Notes: generated from the letters alone by a model not told the origin. A stretch of DNA of 64,000 nucleotides from Streptomyces actinomycinicus (GCF_016741775.1 NZ_JAERRK010000001.1:310001-374000), one strand, 5' to 3'. Positions 53,537 to 62,370 are shown, numbered from the stretch's first letter. Numbers and translations: made by a program.

Positions 53537-54022
53537 ATGCGCGTGTATCTCGGCTCCGACCATGCGGGCTACGAACTCAAGAACCACCTCGTCGAGTGGC
53601 TGAAGGCCGCCGGGCACGAGCCCGTCGACTGCGGGCCGCTCATCTATGACGCCCAGGACGACTACCCGCCGTTCTGCCTCCGTGCGGCGGAGAAGGCGGC
53701 CGCGGACCCGGAGGCCCTCGGCATCGTCATCGGTGGCTCCGGCAACGGTGAGCAGATCGCCGCGAACAAGGTGAAGGGTGTGCGCGCGGCGCTGGCCTGG
53801 AGCGAGGAGACGGCGGCGCTCGGGCGTCAGCACAACGACGCCAACGTGGTGGCCGTGGGTGCGCGGATGCACAGCACGGAGGAGGCGACCAAGTTCGTCG
53901 AGGTCTTCCTCAACACGCCGTTCTCCGGCGACGAGCGGCACGTGCGTCGCATCGACATGCTGGCGGCGTACGAGACGACGGGCGACCTGCCGCCGATCCC
54001 GGCGCACCACCCGCAGCAGTAG
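53537..54022 (+). CDS. rpiB: ribose-5-phosphate isomerase B
   Basis: The 161-aa enzyme interconverts ribulose 5-phosphate and ribose 5-phosphate in the pentose phosphate pathway. Residues Asp8-His9 (YLGSDHAGYELKNHL) and the anion loop GGSGNGEQIAANKVKGVRAA are visible; Glu72 in GNGE is the base used by actinobacterial RpiB instead of the Cys of other bacteria. The ATG at 53537 has CACACT 12 to 7 bases upstream and no SD, suggesting a leaderless mRNA. In other actinobacteria rpiB lies between the DsbA-like and Nei genes; here the Nei gene follows but the DsbA-like gene is 22 kb away. Confidence 0.93.
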   Translation: MRVYLGSDHAGYELKNHLVEWLKAAGHEPVDCGPLIYDAQDDYPPFCLRAAEKAAADPEALGIVIGGSGNGEQIAANKVKGVRAALAWSEETAALGRQHNDANVVAVGARMHSTEEATKFVEVFLNTPFSGDERHVRRIDMLAAYETTGDLPPIPAHHPQQ

Positions 54023-54336
54023 CCCACCACCGGCCCTGCCGCCCGGCTCGGCCGAAAGGCCCACCCCCGGGGGCGACGGCCCCGCCTCCGGGCACGGCCC
54101 CGCCTCCGGGCACGGCCCCGCCTCCGGGCACGGCCCCGCCTCCGGCCACGGCTCCAGCCTCGGCCCCGCCCCTGGGCCCTCGTCCCCCGCCGCCCGGCCC
54201 GGACGGCGGGGATGTCGGGCCGGTGGGGCCCGGTCAGCCGGAAAGTCCGGCCGGTCGGCTCGGTTCCCTCGTTCATTTCTCGGCCCACCGAGTCGGGTGG
54301 GCGGTGGGCGGGGCGTCAGGAAAGGACACCTCCGCC
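54023..54336. other. intergenic region with 18-bp repeats
   Basis: These 314 bp between rpiB and the Nei-type gene hold the 18-bp tandem array (54073-54162) and a low-complexity C-rich stretch. The region from 54240 on is ordinary and probably contains the promoter of the glycosylase gene. No gene is supported. Confidence 0.55.
54073..54162. repeat. 18-bp tandem repeat, five copies
   Basis: Units of GGCACGGCCCCGCCTCCG are repeated in exact 18-bp register; the middle three (54091-54144) are identical and the outer ones degenerate. One frame would read Gly-His-Gly-Pro-Ala-Ser repeatedly, but it has no credible start and is not in frame with rpiB or the glycosylase. Confidence 0.85.
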
Positions 54337-55146
54337 TTGCCGGAAGGGCACACCATCCACCGGCTGGCCCGGGACTACGCCGAGCGCTTCTCGGGGCGGC
54401 CCACCCGCGTCACCAGCCCCCAGGGCAAGTTCTCCGACGCCGCCGCCCTCCTGGACCGTACCGAGCTGACCGCCACCGAAGCCCACGGCAAACACCTCTT
54501 CCTGGGGTTCCGGGACACCGACTGGGTCCACATCCACCTCGGCCTCTTCGGCAAGGTCGGCTTCGGTGACGCCCCCGCGCCCCCGCCGACGGACACCGTC
54601 CGCCTCCGGCTCGCGAACACCACGTCGTACGTCGACCTCCGCGGCCCCACCACCTGCGCCCTGATCACGGACGCCGAGAAGCAGGCCGTCCACGACCGGC
54701 TCGGCCCCGACCCGCTGCGTACGGACGCCGACCCGGCCGTCGCGTACGGGAGGATCTCCCGCAGCCGTACGACCATCGCCGCGCTGCTCATGGACCAGAA
54801 GATCGTCGCCGGCGTCGGCAACGTCTACCGCGCCGAGGTCCTCTTCCGGCACGGCATCGACCCGTACCGCGCGGGCCGGGACGTCACCCCGGCCGAGTGG
54901 GACGCCCTCTGGACCGACCTGGTCGCACTGATGCGCGAAGGCGTGCGGAACAACCGGATCGACACCGTCCGCCCCGAGCACACCCCGGAGGCGATGGGCC
55001 GCCCGCCCCGCGTGGACGACCACGGCGGCGAGGTGTACGTCTACCGCCGCGCGAACATGCCCTGCCACATCTGCGGCGGCGGCATCCGCACCGCGGACCT
55101 CGCCGCCCGCAACCTCTTCTGGTGCCCCGGCTGCCAGCGGTCCTGA
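54337..55146 (+). CDS. Fpg/Nei-family DNA glycosylase
   Basis: The 269-aa protein excises oxidised bases and cuts the abasic site. A TTG start at 54337 is chosen because the family needs Pro2 and Glu3 as catalytic residues: the product then begins M-P-E-G-H-T-I. AGGAAAGGA lies about 10 nt upstream. The H2TH region includes VAGVGNVYRAEVLFRHGIDP, and a four-Cys zinc finger closes the protein (CHICGGG ... FWCPGC). It corresponds to the Nei2-type gene that follows rpiB in other actinobacteria. Confidence 0.92.
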   Translation: MPEGHTIHRLARDYAERFSGRPTRVTSPQGKFSDAAALLDRTELTATEAHGKHLFLGFRDTDWVHIHLGLFGKVGFGDAPAPPPTDTVRLRLANTTSYVDLRGPTTCALITDAEKQAVHDRLGPDPLRTDADPAVAYGRISRSRTTIAALLMDQKIVAGVGNVYRAEVLFRHGIDPYRAGRDVTPAEWDALWTDLVALMREGVRNNRIDTVRPEHTPEAMGRPPRVDDHGGEVYVYRRANMPCHICGGGIRTADLAARNLFWCPGCQRS

Positions 55147-55195
55147 GCGGGTGCCAGCGCCTCTCTTTCGGATCGTGCCGGGGTCGCGAAAAGCC

Positions 55196-56437
55196 CTAGA
55201 AGCCGTGGGACAGCCACGGGGCCACCGGTGAGCCGAACCCCACCGACGCCTCGGTGAGCGTCCCCGGCCGCAGCTCCCGTACCCGCCCGGCCGCCGCCAG
55301 CGACAGCAGGGTCACCCCGCCGAGGTAGGCCGCACCCAGCTCCCGCGCCGAGAGGGCGACGTCGGCCGCGTCGGTCGTACGCTCGCAGGACGCCCCCTTC
55401 GCATCGCCCGTCAGCCGCCAGCGCCCCGCGTTCCAGGGGCAGAAGGCGTCCTCGACCTCGAACACGACGTCCACCGGTGCCACGTAGGTGCGCGCCGACA
55501 GGGCCGCGCCCACGTCCACGAGCCGGATGTGCCCGGCGTCCCGCAGCCGCGGCAGACAGCGGCGGATGTCGGAGACCTGGTGCTGCCAGGCCTCGTCGAC
55601 CGGCCGGCCCCGCAGCCGCAGCGTCGTCATCAGGTCGATCCCGAACAGGAAGCGCCACAGCGCAGCCTCGGTGACCGGGTCCAGCGCGGCCAGATCCGCC
55701 AGCGACACCGTGCCGTCGTGCCCGCTCGGACCCCAGCCGGTCTTCGTGCGGAAGCGCGCGTACCCGGTGATCCGGCCGTCCCGCTCGGCGACGACGCACT
55801 GCAGGGCCGACGCCCCGTCCCGCTCGCTCTCCGGGTCGAGCAGGGCGGCCCGCTCCCAGCCGGGCTGCCGGGCGAGCATGCCGGGGCGCAGGGGCACCAG
55901 GGCCGCGTACACCGCCTCGCACTCGTCCAGCACCTCGGCCGGCGCCGCGTAGCGCACGCGCACCTCGTCGGTGCCCGCGGGCAGTTCCAGCGCGACCCGG
56001 CCGGTGTCGATCTCCGCGCTGAGCTGGAAGGTGGCCGCGCCGAACCCGAAGCGGCCATAGATCGCGGGCTCGGAGGCGAACAGCGCCGCCAGCGGTTCGC
56101 CCGCGGCGTGCGCGTCGTCCACCAGCCGCCGCATCATCGCGGTCAGGACTCCGCGCCGCCGGTGCGTCGCGGCCACGCTCACCATCGTCACGCCGGCGGT
56201 GGGCACCACGGCCCCGCCCGGCACGGACATCCGGAAGCTGAACGCCCCGGACGTGCCGACCATCACGTCCCCGTCCCACACGGCCAGGGAGCGGTCGAAC
56301 TCGGTGACGGATTTGTCCAGTTCGCGCTCTTCGGTGGAGGCCGGACCGCCGCCGAAAGCGCGGTACAGGTGGTCCCACCACCGGTCGAACTCTTCCGGGC
56401 GCAGCAATTTCAGCTCGGTCCCGTGGTCAGTCCCCAT
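55196..56437 (-). CDS. Eis-like GNAT N-acetyltransferase
   Basis: The 413-aa protein has two GNAT-like regions and a C-terminal sterol-carrier-like domain, the layout of the Eis family. The acetyl-CoA loop is in SVAATHRRRGVLTAMMRRLV, and the chain ends in HGF, where the terminal Phe carboxylate is the catalytic base in Eis. Family members acetylate amines, including aminoglycosides at several positions; the physiological substrate here is unknown. There is no SD at the ATG. GATACT lies 14 to 9 bases upstream, so the message is probably leaderless. Confidence 0.86.
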   Translation of the reverse strand: MGTDHGTELKLLRPEEFDRWWDHLYRAFGGGPASTEERELDKSVTEFDRSLAVWDGDVMVGTSGAFSFRMSVPGGAVVPTAGVTMVSVAATHRRRGVLTAMMRRLVDDAHAAGEPLAALFASEPAIYGRFGFGAATFQLSAEIDTGRVALELPAGTDEVRVRYAAPAEVLDECEAVYAALVPLRPGMLARQPGWERAALLDPESERDGASALQCVVAERDGRITGYARFRTKTGWGPSGHDGTVSLADLAALDPVTEAALWRFLFGIDLMTTLRLRGRPVDEAWQHQVSDIRRCLPRLRDAGHIRLVDVGAALSARTYVAPVDVVFEVEDAFCPWNAGRWRLTGDAKGASCERTTDAADVALSARELGAAYLGGVTLLSLAAAGRVRELRPGTLTEASVGFGSPVAPWLSHGF

Positions 56438-56598
56438 GTGCCATGAGTATCAGGGCATTGGGGGACGAGCCAGTGAATTTCTCCCGGGCGGAGAGCGCCG
56501 GCGGATCCCGTCCCGGACCACGAAGCGGAGCCTCGCACGGGGGACAAGTGGGGCCTCCCGTGCCAAGCGGCCGGTCCGCTGGATAGGGTCCCGGACTA

Positions 56599-57756
56599 AT
56601 GGCAGCAGGACGACAACGGCGCTCGAAGGCCGAGACACTCACGGCCCGGTGGAAGATGCAGTGGCACCGGGTCCGCGTCGGCCTGCGCAGAAGCGCCGTG
56701 GACTACTTCCGCGGCGACGGCTCGGACTGGATCGCCTTCGCCGGACTGCTGCTGACCGTCCCGCTCCTCGCGGCCGTGACGCTCGTCGACTCGGTGTGGT
56801 GCTCCCCGGCCACGCTGGTGCTGCCGATCGTGGCGGGCGGCCTGGTGCTGCGCCCGGCCAGCCTGCTCGGCCTGTACGCGGCTGCGGCCACCGCGCTGAT
56901 CGTGGAGTCGGTGCGGCTCGGCCCGTACACCGAAGGCCCCTCCCGGGTCACCCCCGGCGTGGTCCTGGTGGTCGCCGCGTGCGGTTTCTTCGGACTGCTG
57001 ACCGCGCAGTTCCGCAGCCGGGTCGGTGTGCCCTGGCGGCGCGGCGGCACCATGCTCTTCGACCTGCGCGAGCGGATCCGGGTGCAGAGCAAACTGCCGA
57101 AGCTGCCGCAGGGCTGGCACCACGAGATGGCGCTGCGGCCGGCGGGCGGGCAGTCCTTCTCGGGTGACTTCGTCGTCGCGTCCCGTACGAACGGCGGCCG
57201 GACCCTGGAGGTGGTCCTCACGGACGTGTCCGGCAAGGGCATGGACGCGGGCTCGCGCGCCCTGCTGCTGTCCGGCGCCTTCGGCGGCCTGCTCGGCTCC
57301 CTGCCGCCGCACGCCTTCCTCCCGGCCGCCAACGGCTATCTGCTCCGCCAGGACTGGGACGAGGGCTTCGCCACCTCCATCCACCTGGTCCTGGACCTTG
57401 ACTCCGGGGACTACGAGCTGTATTCCGCCGGCCACCCCCCGGGGCTGCAGCTCAGTGCGGGCAGCGGACGCTGGGAGGAGAAGGCCGCCGAGGGCCCGCT
57501 GCTCGGTGTGTACGACGGCGCCCAGTTCGACCCCGTGAAGGGCTCGCTCCGGCCCGGGGACGTGTTGATGCTGTTCACGGACGGACTGGTGGAAACCTCC
57601 GACCGCGACATCGTGGAGGGCATCGACCGTCTCACCGGCGAGGCCGACCGCTATGTCGCAGGCGGCTTCCACGGCGCCGCCTGGCACCTCATCGAGGCGG
57701 TGGCCAAGGACGTCAACGACGACCGGGCCCTGCTCCTGATCTGCCGCCCGGCCTGA
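56599..57756 (+). CDS. membrane PP2C/SpoIIE-type serine phosphatase
   Basis: The 385-aa protein has an N-terminal membrane part with three or four helices (about residues 45-148) and a cytoplasmic SpoIIE phosphatase domain. The metal-binding Asp residues sit in QSFSGDFVVASRT, VVLTDVSGKGMDAG and MLFTDGLVETSDRD, and a Gly-rich block YSAGHPPGLQL lies between. Such phosphatases commonly dephosphorylate anti-anti-sigma proteins. No anti-sigma or STAS gene is adjacent, so the partner is unknown. A TAGGGT box lies 10-15 bp upstream of ATG 56599. Confidence 0.9.
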   Translation: MAAGRQRRSKAETLTARWKMQWHRVRVGLRRSAVDYFRGDGSDWIAFAGLLLTVPLLAAVTLVDSVWCSPATLVLPIVAGGLVLRPASLLGLYAAAATALIVESVRLGPYTEGPSRVTPGVVLVVAACGFFGLLTAQFRSRVGVPWRRGGTMLFDLRERIRVQSKLPKLPQGWHHEMALRPAGGQSFSGDFVVASRTNGGRTLEVVLTDVSGKGMDAGSRALLLSGAFGGLLGSLPPHAFLPAANGYLLRQDWDEGFATSIHLVLDLDSGDYELYSAGHPPGLQLSAGSGRWEEKAAEGPLLGVYDGAQFDPVKGSLRPGDVLMLFTDGLVETSDRDIVEGIDRLTGEADRYVAGGFHGAAWHLIEAVAKDVNDDRALLLICRPA

Positions 57757-57903
57757 CCCCGCCCCACCGCCCGGCCCGGCGCCGAGCCACCGCCGGGCCT
57801 GCCCCCCGACCCGCCGCCGGGCCTGACCCCGAACCACCGCCCGGCCCGGAGCCGTCTGCCGGAGGGCCTGACGTCGCCCCCCGTCAGCCCCGACACTGAG
57901 GGC

Positions 57904-58377
57904 ATGACCCACCTCACCCTCGCCCAGGTCGAGACCCTCGCGCGCGCCGCCCATCAGGGGCAGACCGACAAGGCGGGCCGGCCGTACGCCGAGCACCTCG
58001 CGGCCGTCGCCCGGGGCGTGCGCGTGCGCGGCGGCGACGCCGAGCAGATCGCCGCGGCCTGGCTGCACGACTCCGTGGAGGACGACGCGCTGAGCGAGGA
58101 GTGGCTGGAGGCGGCCGCGCTCTCGGCGCGGACCAAGGCCGTCGTGCGCGCCCTCACCAAACGGCCGGGGGAGCCGCCGGAGGCCTACGCGCGCCGGATC
58201 CTCACCACCCCGGGCGCGCTGCTGGTGAAGGAGGCCGACCTGGCGCACAACGCCGATCCCCGGCGCCTCGCGGTGCTGGACGAGCCCACCCGGAAACGAC
58301 TGACCGAGAAGTACGCCCGCATGCGCGCACTTCTCGGTCTGGAACAGGGCCCCGAGCCGGAGCCGGCTAGACGCTGA
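57904..58377 (+). CDS. small HD-domain protein, candidate ppGpp hydrolase (SAH type)
   Basis: The 157-aa protein is only an HD domain. It follows the RelA/SpoT hydrolase pattern: AAHQGQTDKAGRPYAEHLAA with His31, the HD motif WLHDSVEDD with His55-Asp56 and Glu59-Asp60, and KEADLAHNAD with Asp112. All four metal ligands and the ED pair of the Rel hydrolase site are present, and no synthetase domain follows. It could be a small alarmone hydrolase or another HD phosphohydrolase. ATG 57904 has GACACT 12 to 7 bases upstream (leaderless). Its 3' end overlaps the convergent acyltransferase gene by 11 bp. Confidence 0.75.
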   Translation: MTHLTLAQVETLARAAHQGQTDKAGRPYAEHLAAVARGVRVRGGDAEQIAAAWLHDSVEDDALSEEWLEAAALSARTKAVVRALTKRPGEPPEAYARRILTTPGALLVKEADLAHNADPRRLAVLDEPTRKRLTEKYARMRALLGLEQGPEPEPARR

Positions 58378-59545
58378 CCGTCTCCCGCTGCTTCTGCCGC
58401 TCGCGGGCCAGTTCGGCCGCGTCCTGCTTGAACGCCCACGCCATCTTCGGCTCCATCGCGAAGCGGAAGATCCGCTGCACGGGCCGGGTGCACAGCGCGG
58501 TGACGGCGGCCGCGGCCAGCACGGTCACCAGGATCTCGCCGAGCGGGCGGTGCAGCCAGGGGTGCTCGAACCAGCCGCGGTAGTCGCCGAACTTCACCAG
58601 GAAGCCGTGCAGCAGGTAGCCGTAGAGCGTGCCCGCGCCGAGCGCGGTGAACCACATCCGCCGGCGCGGCACCCAGGCGAAGAAGCAGGCCGTCAGCACC
58701 AGCGAGCAGCCCATCATCGCGAGCGTCATCACCGGGCCGCACCACCACGGGGCACCCAGTTCCTGTGCGGAGTCGCGGTGGTAGAACCACGCGGTGTTCA
58801 TCCGCGGCACCGCCCACCAGCCGACCGCCAGCGCCGTCGCGAACACCGGCACCGAGGCGATCCGCACCGAGCGGCGGCGCACCAGGTGGAAGTGCTCGGG
58901 CTTCATGCACAGCCCGAGGACGAAGTACGGCAGGAACTGCAGGACCCGCTGGAGATCGAGGTCGTCACCGATGTTCGGGGTGACGGTCGCCAGCATGGCC
59001 AGGCCGAGGGCCAGGGGCAGCGGCCAGCGCACCGTCTTCCACAGGGGCGTGGTCATCCGCCAGACGAACAACGCGACCAGGAACCAGGTGAGATACCAGG
59101 GATCGAGGAGGCTGATCTCCTCGTGCGAGCCGGTGACGAGGTTCTTGAAGAGCGGGTACGCCGTCTCGAACAGGACGTACGGCACGGCGACCCCGGTGAT
59201 CAGCCGCTTCAGCCGGTCCGGGCGCATGTCGAAGCTGCGTGAGAAGAAGCCGGAGATGATGATGAACGCCGGCATGTGGAAGGTGTACACGACGCTGTAC
59301 GCGCCCTCCAGGATCCGGCTGTCGCCCTTCAGCGGTTCCCAGGCGTGCCCCATCGCGACGAGCGCGATGGCCAGGTACTTGGCGTTGTCGAAGAACGCAT
59401 CGCGTTGTCTGCCGGGTCTGTCCGCCTCCGACTGCCCCTTCTGCGCACTCATCGGGGTACGCGGACCGGGCACTCCGTTCGCCGGCGGCTGTGCCGGGGG
59501 GAGCGGCCTGCGGTTCTGGCCGGGGGACGAGGCGGCTTCAAACAT
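58367..59545 (-). CDS. membrane acyltransferase (acyltransferase 3 family)
   Basis: The 392-aa protein has about ten helices and the family start RDAFFDNAKYLAIALVAMGH, followed by YTFHMPAFIIISGFFSRSF. These proteins move acetyl or other acyl groups across the membrane onto sugars or polymers; fucose-O-acetylase-like members share the FFDNAKYL opening. The acceptor is unknown. TAGGGT lies 13 to 8 bases before ATG 59545, pointing to a leaderless mRNA. The N-terminal 50 residues are Pro/Ala-rich and cytoplasmic. Confidence 0.86.
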   Translation of the reverse strand: MFEAASSPGQNRRPLPPAQPPANGVPGPRTPMSAQKGQSEADRPGRQRDAFFDNAKYLAIALVAMGHAWEPLKGDSRILEGAYSVVYTFHMPAFIIISGFFSRSFDMRPDRLKRLITGVAVPYVLFETAYPLFKNLVTGSHEEISLLDPWYLTWFLVALFVWRMTTPLWKTVRWPLPLALGLAMLATVTPNIGDDLDLQRVLQFLPYFVLGLCMKPEHFHLVRRRSVRIASVPVFATALAVGWWAVPRMNTAWFYHRDSAQELGAPWWCGPVMTLAMMGCSLVLTACFFAWVPRRRMWFTALGAGTLYGYLLHGFLVKFGDYRGWFEHPWLHRPLGEILVTVLAAAAVTALCTRPVQRIFRFAMEPKMAWAFKQDAAELARERQKQRETVSV

Positions 59546-59983
59546 CTCAGGCACCCTAGCGTCGTCTGCGGGATTTCGTAAAACCCCCGCAGTCATTCCT
59601 GGTTATCGCCTTCGGGTACCCGCTGATTTACAGAACTTGCCACCCGTGTCCACGTGATGGTGCGCACACAGACGTCGTTCGTTCACCCGTGATGTCCCGA
59701 TTCATCCTGACTAATTGGGGCATACGACGCCTCGGTGTCATCAATTCGAATTAGCTGCGCACATGATGTGTGGGCACGGAAACGAAGCCGGGCAATTTCT
59801 CGTCGAGTCATGTGCGGGCGGCTGCTCGAAATGCTGTACGGGGCATCGCCCGCGCCGGGTCGTCATCCGACGTTGTGTCACGGGCCGCATGGGGCGGCCG
59901 GGTTGGTGGCACGATGGTTCTGGCGGGGGTGCGTGGCCGTACCTCCGGGCCGGGAGAGCGGACCGACCGAGGGTGTGATCAGT
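59546..59983. other. long intergenic region before the 64-aa membrane protein
   Basis: These 438 bp lie between the divergent acyltransferase and the small membrane protein. The first half is unusually AT-rich for this genome (59640-59760) and contains the palindrome AATTCGAATT (59743-59752). This fits promoters and perhaps a regulatory site. Several overlapping short frames exist but none has convincing codon use, so I call no gene. Confidence 0.5.
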
Positions 59984-60178
59984 GTGGCCATTTCACTGTC
60001 TGTGGTGCTGCTGTTGGCGATCATCCTGGTGGTGCTGATCCGAGGGGGGAACATCAAGGCCGGCCCCGCCATCGTCGCCATCCTCTTCGGTTTCTTCCTG
60101 GCCTCGACAGGCATGGCCCCGTCGATCAATCGCTTCCTGAACTCGATAGCCGAGTCGATCAACTCGATCAGGTTCTGA
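59984..60178 (+). CDS. small conserved-looking membrane protein
   Basis: The 64-aa product has two hydrophobic helices (SVVLLLAIILVVLIRG and AIVAILFGFFLASTGMA) joined by GGNIKAGP, and an amphipathic tail (INRFLNSIAESINSIRF). It is probably a membrane peptide with both helices inserted. GTG 59984 has CGAGGG 10 nt upstream; GTG 59975 sits too close to that site. It resembles small hypothetical proteins of streptomycetes, but no function is known to me. A 29-bp repeat array begins 45 bp after its stop. Confidence 0.7.
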   Translation: MAISLSVVLLLAIILVVLIRGGNIKAGPAIVAILFGFFLASTGMAPSINRFLNSIAESINSIRF

Positions 60179-60223
60179 CCGGCGAGTCGGGCAGCAGAGC
60201 TGATTGCCGTTTCAACCACTCTT

Positions 60224-60350
60224 GCCGGGTGCGGAGACACACACTCCTGCGCCGGGGGTGCGGAGACACACACTCCTGCGCCGGGGGTGCGGAGACGTGC
60301 ACTCCGCCGGGGGTGTGAAGACGCGCACTCCTGCCGGGGTGCCGAGACAC
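60224..60350. repeat. 29-bp tandem repeat between the membrane protein and tRNA-Gly
   Basis: Four to five units related to GCCGGGGGTGCGGAGACACA plus CACTCCTGC occur at 60224-60250, 60251-60279, 60280-60305 and 60306-60334, with a partial unit to 60350. Units vary in length by deletions of 2-3 bases, so the array is not coding. Confidence 0.82.
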
Positions 60351-60396
60351 GCCGGGGGCACGGCGGGCCCACGAGGGCTGAAGGGCCCCGGGGAAC

Positions 60397-60443
60397 GCCG
60401 AAGGCCCAGGGAGGGGAAACCACCTCTCACCTGGGCCTTCGGC
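60397..60443 (-). terminator. terminator after tRNA-Gly
   Basis: GCCGAAGGCCCAGG (60397-60410) pairs perfectly with CCTGGGCCTTCGGC (60430-60443). It begins 6 bp past the 3' end of the minus-strand tRNA. Confidence 0.8.
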
Positions 60444-60449
60444 ATCCAG

Positions 60450-60520
60450 AGCGGGCGACGGGAATCGAACCCGCGTAGCTAGTTTGGAAGACTAGGGCTC
60501 TACCATTGAGCTACGCCCGC
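60450..60520 (-). tRNA. tRNA-Gly (anticodon TCC)
   Basis: The 71-nt minus-strand sequence folds as a cloverleaf: acceptor GCGGGCG/CGCCCGC, D-arm GCTC-AATGGTA-GAGC, anticodon arm CTAGT-CTTCCAA-ACTAG with TCC, and T-arm GGTTCGATTCC. CCA is not encoded. It decodes GGA/GGG glycine codons. Confidence 0.96.
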
Positions 60521-60681
60521 AACACTGCGCCGCAGGTCGGCGACCGCGGCACTGGAGGCATCGTAGCGGGTCGCCCGCCGCCGAGGCCAACGAATCGGGT
60601 CCCGGGGCCGTCCTCCGTGCCCCCTCCGGGAATGCGGCCGACGCGCGGGGCCCGGGCATGTAGCCTACGTGTCGCACCGAA

Positions 60682-60758
60682 CGGGGTGTGGCGCAGCTTG
60701 GTAGCGCGTCCGCTTTGGGAGCGGAAGGCCGTGGGTTCAAATCCCGCCACCCCGACCA
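60682..60758 (+). tRNA. tRNA-Pro (anticodon TGG)
   Basis: The 77-nt sequence starts CGGGGTG and ends CACCCCGACCA, with the CCA tail encoded. The anticodon arm is TCCGC-TTTGGGA-GCGGA with TGG, and the T-arm contains GGTTCAAATCC. It lies 180 bp upstream of trigger factor on the same strand, as in other streptomycetes. Confidence 0.96.
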
Positions 60759-60937
60759 CCGGCTCACGACGTCGTGATGATCGCCTTTTGGGGCGCTGAC
60801 CGGCTGCGGTTACTATGCAAGCTGCGCGCCCGTGTGTCCCGGCCCACTCGGCCTACGAACTCCTCCGGGCGGCGAAATCCGCCGGACCAGTCTGGCTCCG
60901 GCAGAACCCAAGCAGTCAGCCACAAGGAGACCGAACC

Positions 60938-62308
60938 GTGAAGAGCGCCGTGGAGACCCTGAACCCGACCCGGGTTCGGCTCACTGTCGAGGTGCCCTTC
61001 GAGGAGCTCAAGGACAGCCTCGACGCGGCGTACAAGAAGATCAACCAGCAGGTCACGGTGAAGGGCTTCCGTAAGGGCAAGATCCCGGCCCGCGTCATCG
61101 ACCAGCGGTTCGGCCGCGGTGCGGTGCTGGAGGAGGCCGTCAACGACGCGCTGCCCAAGTTCTACACCGAGGCGGTCAACGAGGCCGAGCTGAGCCCGCT
61201 GGGCCAGCCCGAGGTCGACATCACCGAGCTGAAGGACGGCGAGACGCTGAACTTCACCGCCGAGGTCGACGTCCGCCCGGCCGTGGAGATCCCGGACTAC
61301 TCCGGCATCGAGGTCGAGGTCGACGCCGTCGAGGTCACCGACGAGGACGTCGAGAAGTCGGTCGAGCAGCTCCGCGAGCGCTTCGCGTCGACCTCCCCGG
61401 TCGAGCGCGCCGCCGAGGACGGCGACGTCGTCACCATCGACCTGGAGGCCAAGGTCGAGGGCGAGGTCCTCGAGGACGGCATCGCCAACGGTGTCTCCTA
61501 CACCATCGGCTCCGGTGAGCTGCTGGACGGCATCGACGACGCCGTGAAGGGCAAGTCGGCCGGCGAGGAGGCCACCTTCACCTCCGAGCTGAAGGGCGGC
61601 TCCGCCGCGGGCAAGGAGGCCGAGGTCACCGTCAAGGTCACCCAGGTCGCCGCCCGTGAACTCCCCGAGCTGGACGACGAGTTCGCGCAGCTCGCCTCCG
61701 AGTTCGACACCCTGGAGGAGCTGAAGGCCGACAGCCGCAAGCGCCTCGCGAACATGAAGCAGTTCGACCAGGCCACCCAGGCGCAGGAGCGCGTCCTGGA
61801 GAAGCTGCTCGAGCTGGTCGAGGTCCCGGTCCCCGAGAAGCTGCTCGAGGACGAGATCAACACCCGCAAGCACAACCTCGAGCACCACCAGCTCGGCCAG
61901 ATGGGCCTCACCCTCGACAAGTACCTGGAGATCCAGGGCAAGACCGCCGAGGAGTTCGACACCGAGACCCGCGAGGCCGCGGTCAAGGGCATCAAGACCC
62001 AGTTCGTCCTGGACGAGCTGGTCAAGAAGGAGCAGCTCAACGTCAACCAGGAGGAGCTGACCGAGCACCTCATGCGGCGTGCGGCCTCCTCCGGCATGTC
62101 CCCCGACCAGTTCGCCCAGGCCGTCGTCGAGGGCGGCCAGGTGCCGCTCCTGGTCGGCGAGGTCGCCCGCGGCAAGGCCCTGGCCGTCGTGGTCGAGGCC
62201 GCCACGGTGAAGGACACCAACGGCGAGGTCGTCGACCTGGACGACGAGGAGGAGGAGACCGAGGCCGCCGAGGCGTCGGAGACCTCCGAGGAGAACGCCG
62301 AGGGCTGA
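60938..62308 (+). CDS. tig: trigger factor (ribosome-associated chaperone and prolyl isomerase)
   Basis: The 456-aa protein binds ribosomal protein L23 at the exit tunnel and folds nascent chains. The ribosome-binding signature [18 protein letters not shown] is near residues 44-61. The FKBP-type PPIase domain follows ([20 protein letters not shown]), and the C-terminal arms end in an acidic tail ([20 protein letters not shown]). GTG 60938 has AAGGAGA 7 nt upstream. It stands before clpP1-clpP2, the usual order of quality-control genes, but a strong terminator separates them. Confidence 0.96.
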   Translation: MKSAVETLNPTRVRLTVEVPFEELKDSLDAAYKKINQQVTVKGFRKGKIPARVIDQRFGRGAVLEEAVNDALPKFYTEAVNEAELSPLGQPEVDITELKDGETLNFTAEVDVRPAVEIPDYSGIEVEVDAVEVTDEDVEKSVEQLRERFASTSPVERAAEDGDVVTIDLEAKVEGEVLEDGIANGVSYTIGSGELLDGIDDAVKGKSAGEEATFTSELKGGSAAGKEAEVTVKVTQVAARELPELDDEFAQLASEFDTLEELKADSRKRLANMKQFDQATQAQERVLEKLLELVEVPVPEKLLEDEINTRKHNLEHHQLGQMGLTLDKYLEIQGKTAEEFDTETREAAVKGIKTQFVLDELVKKEQLNVNQEELTEHLMRRAASSGMSPDQFAQAVVEGGQVPLLVGEVARGKALAVVVEAATVKDTNGEVVDLDDEEEETEAAEASETSEENAEG

Positions 62309-62337
62309 ACCGCCCCGCGGCGCCTCTAATGGCGTGG

Positions 62338-62370
62338 ACGGGCCCCCGGGAGTGTCTCCCGGGGGCCCGT
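62338..62370 (+). terminator. terminator after tig
   Basis: A perfect 15-bp stem (62338-62352 with 62356-62370) with a TGT loop lies 29 bp past the tig stop codon. Confidence 0.85.

Noticed and set aside
56460-56598. A small gene between the Eis-like and phosphatase genes
   Set aside because: Short frames exist on both strands but lack RBS and coding character; the stretch is best read as the divergent promoter region.
59763-59978. Cys-rich plus-strand frame (M-M-C-G-H-G-N-E ...)
   Set aside because: Third-base composition is not like Streptomyces genes, the SD is poor and the last part runs into the RBS of the next gene. Two other frames are equally open there.
60450-60758. tRNA-associated integrative element
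   Set aside because: Two tRNA genes are present, but no integrase, no excisionase and no direct repeat of a tRNA 3' end was found in the window.
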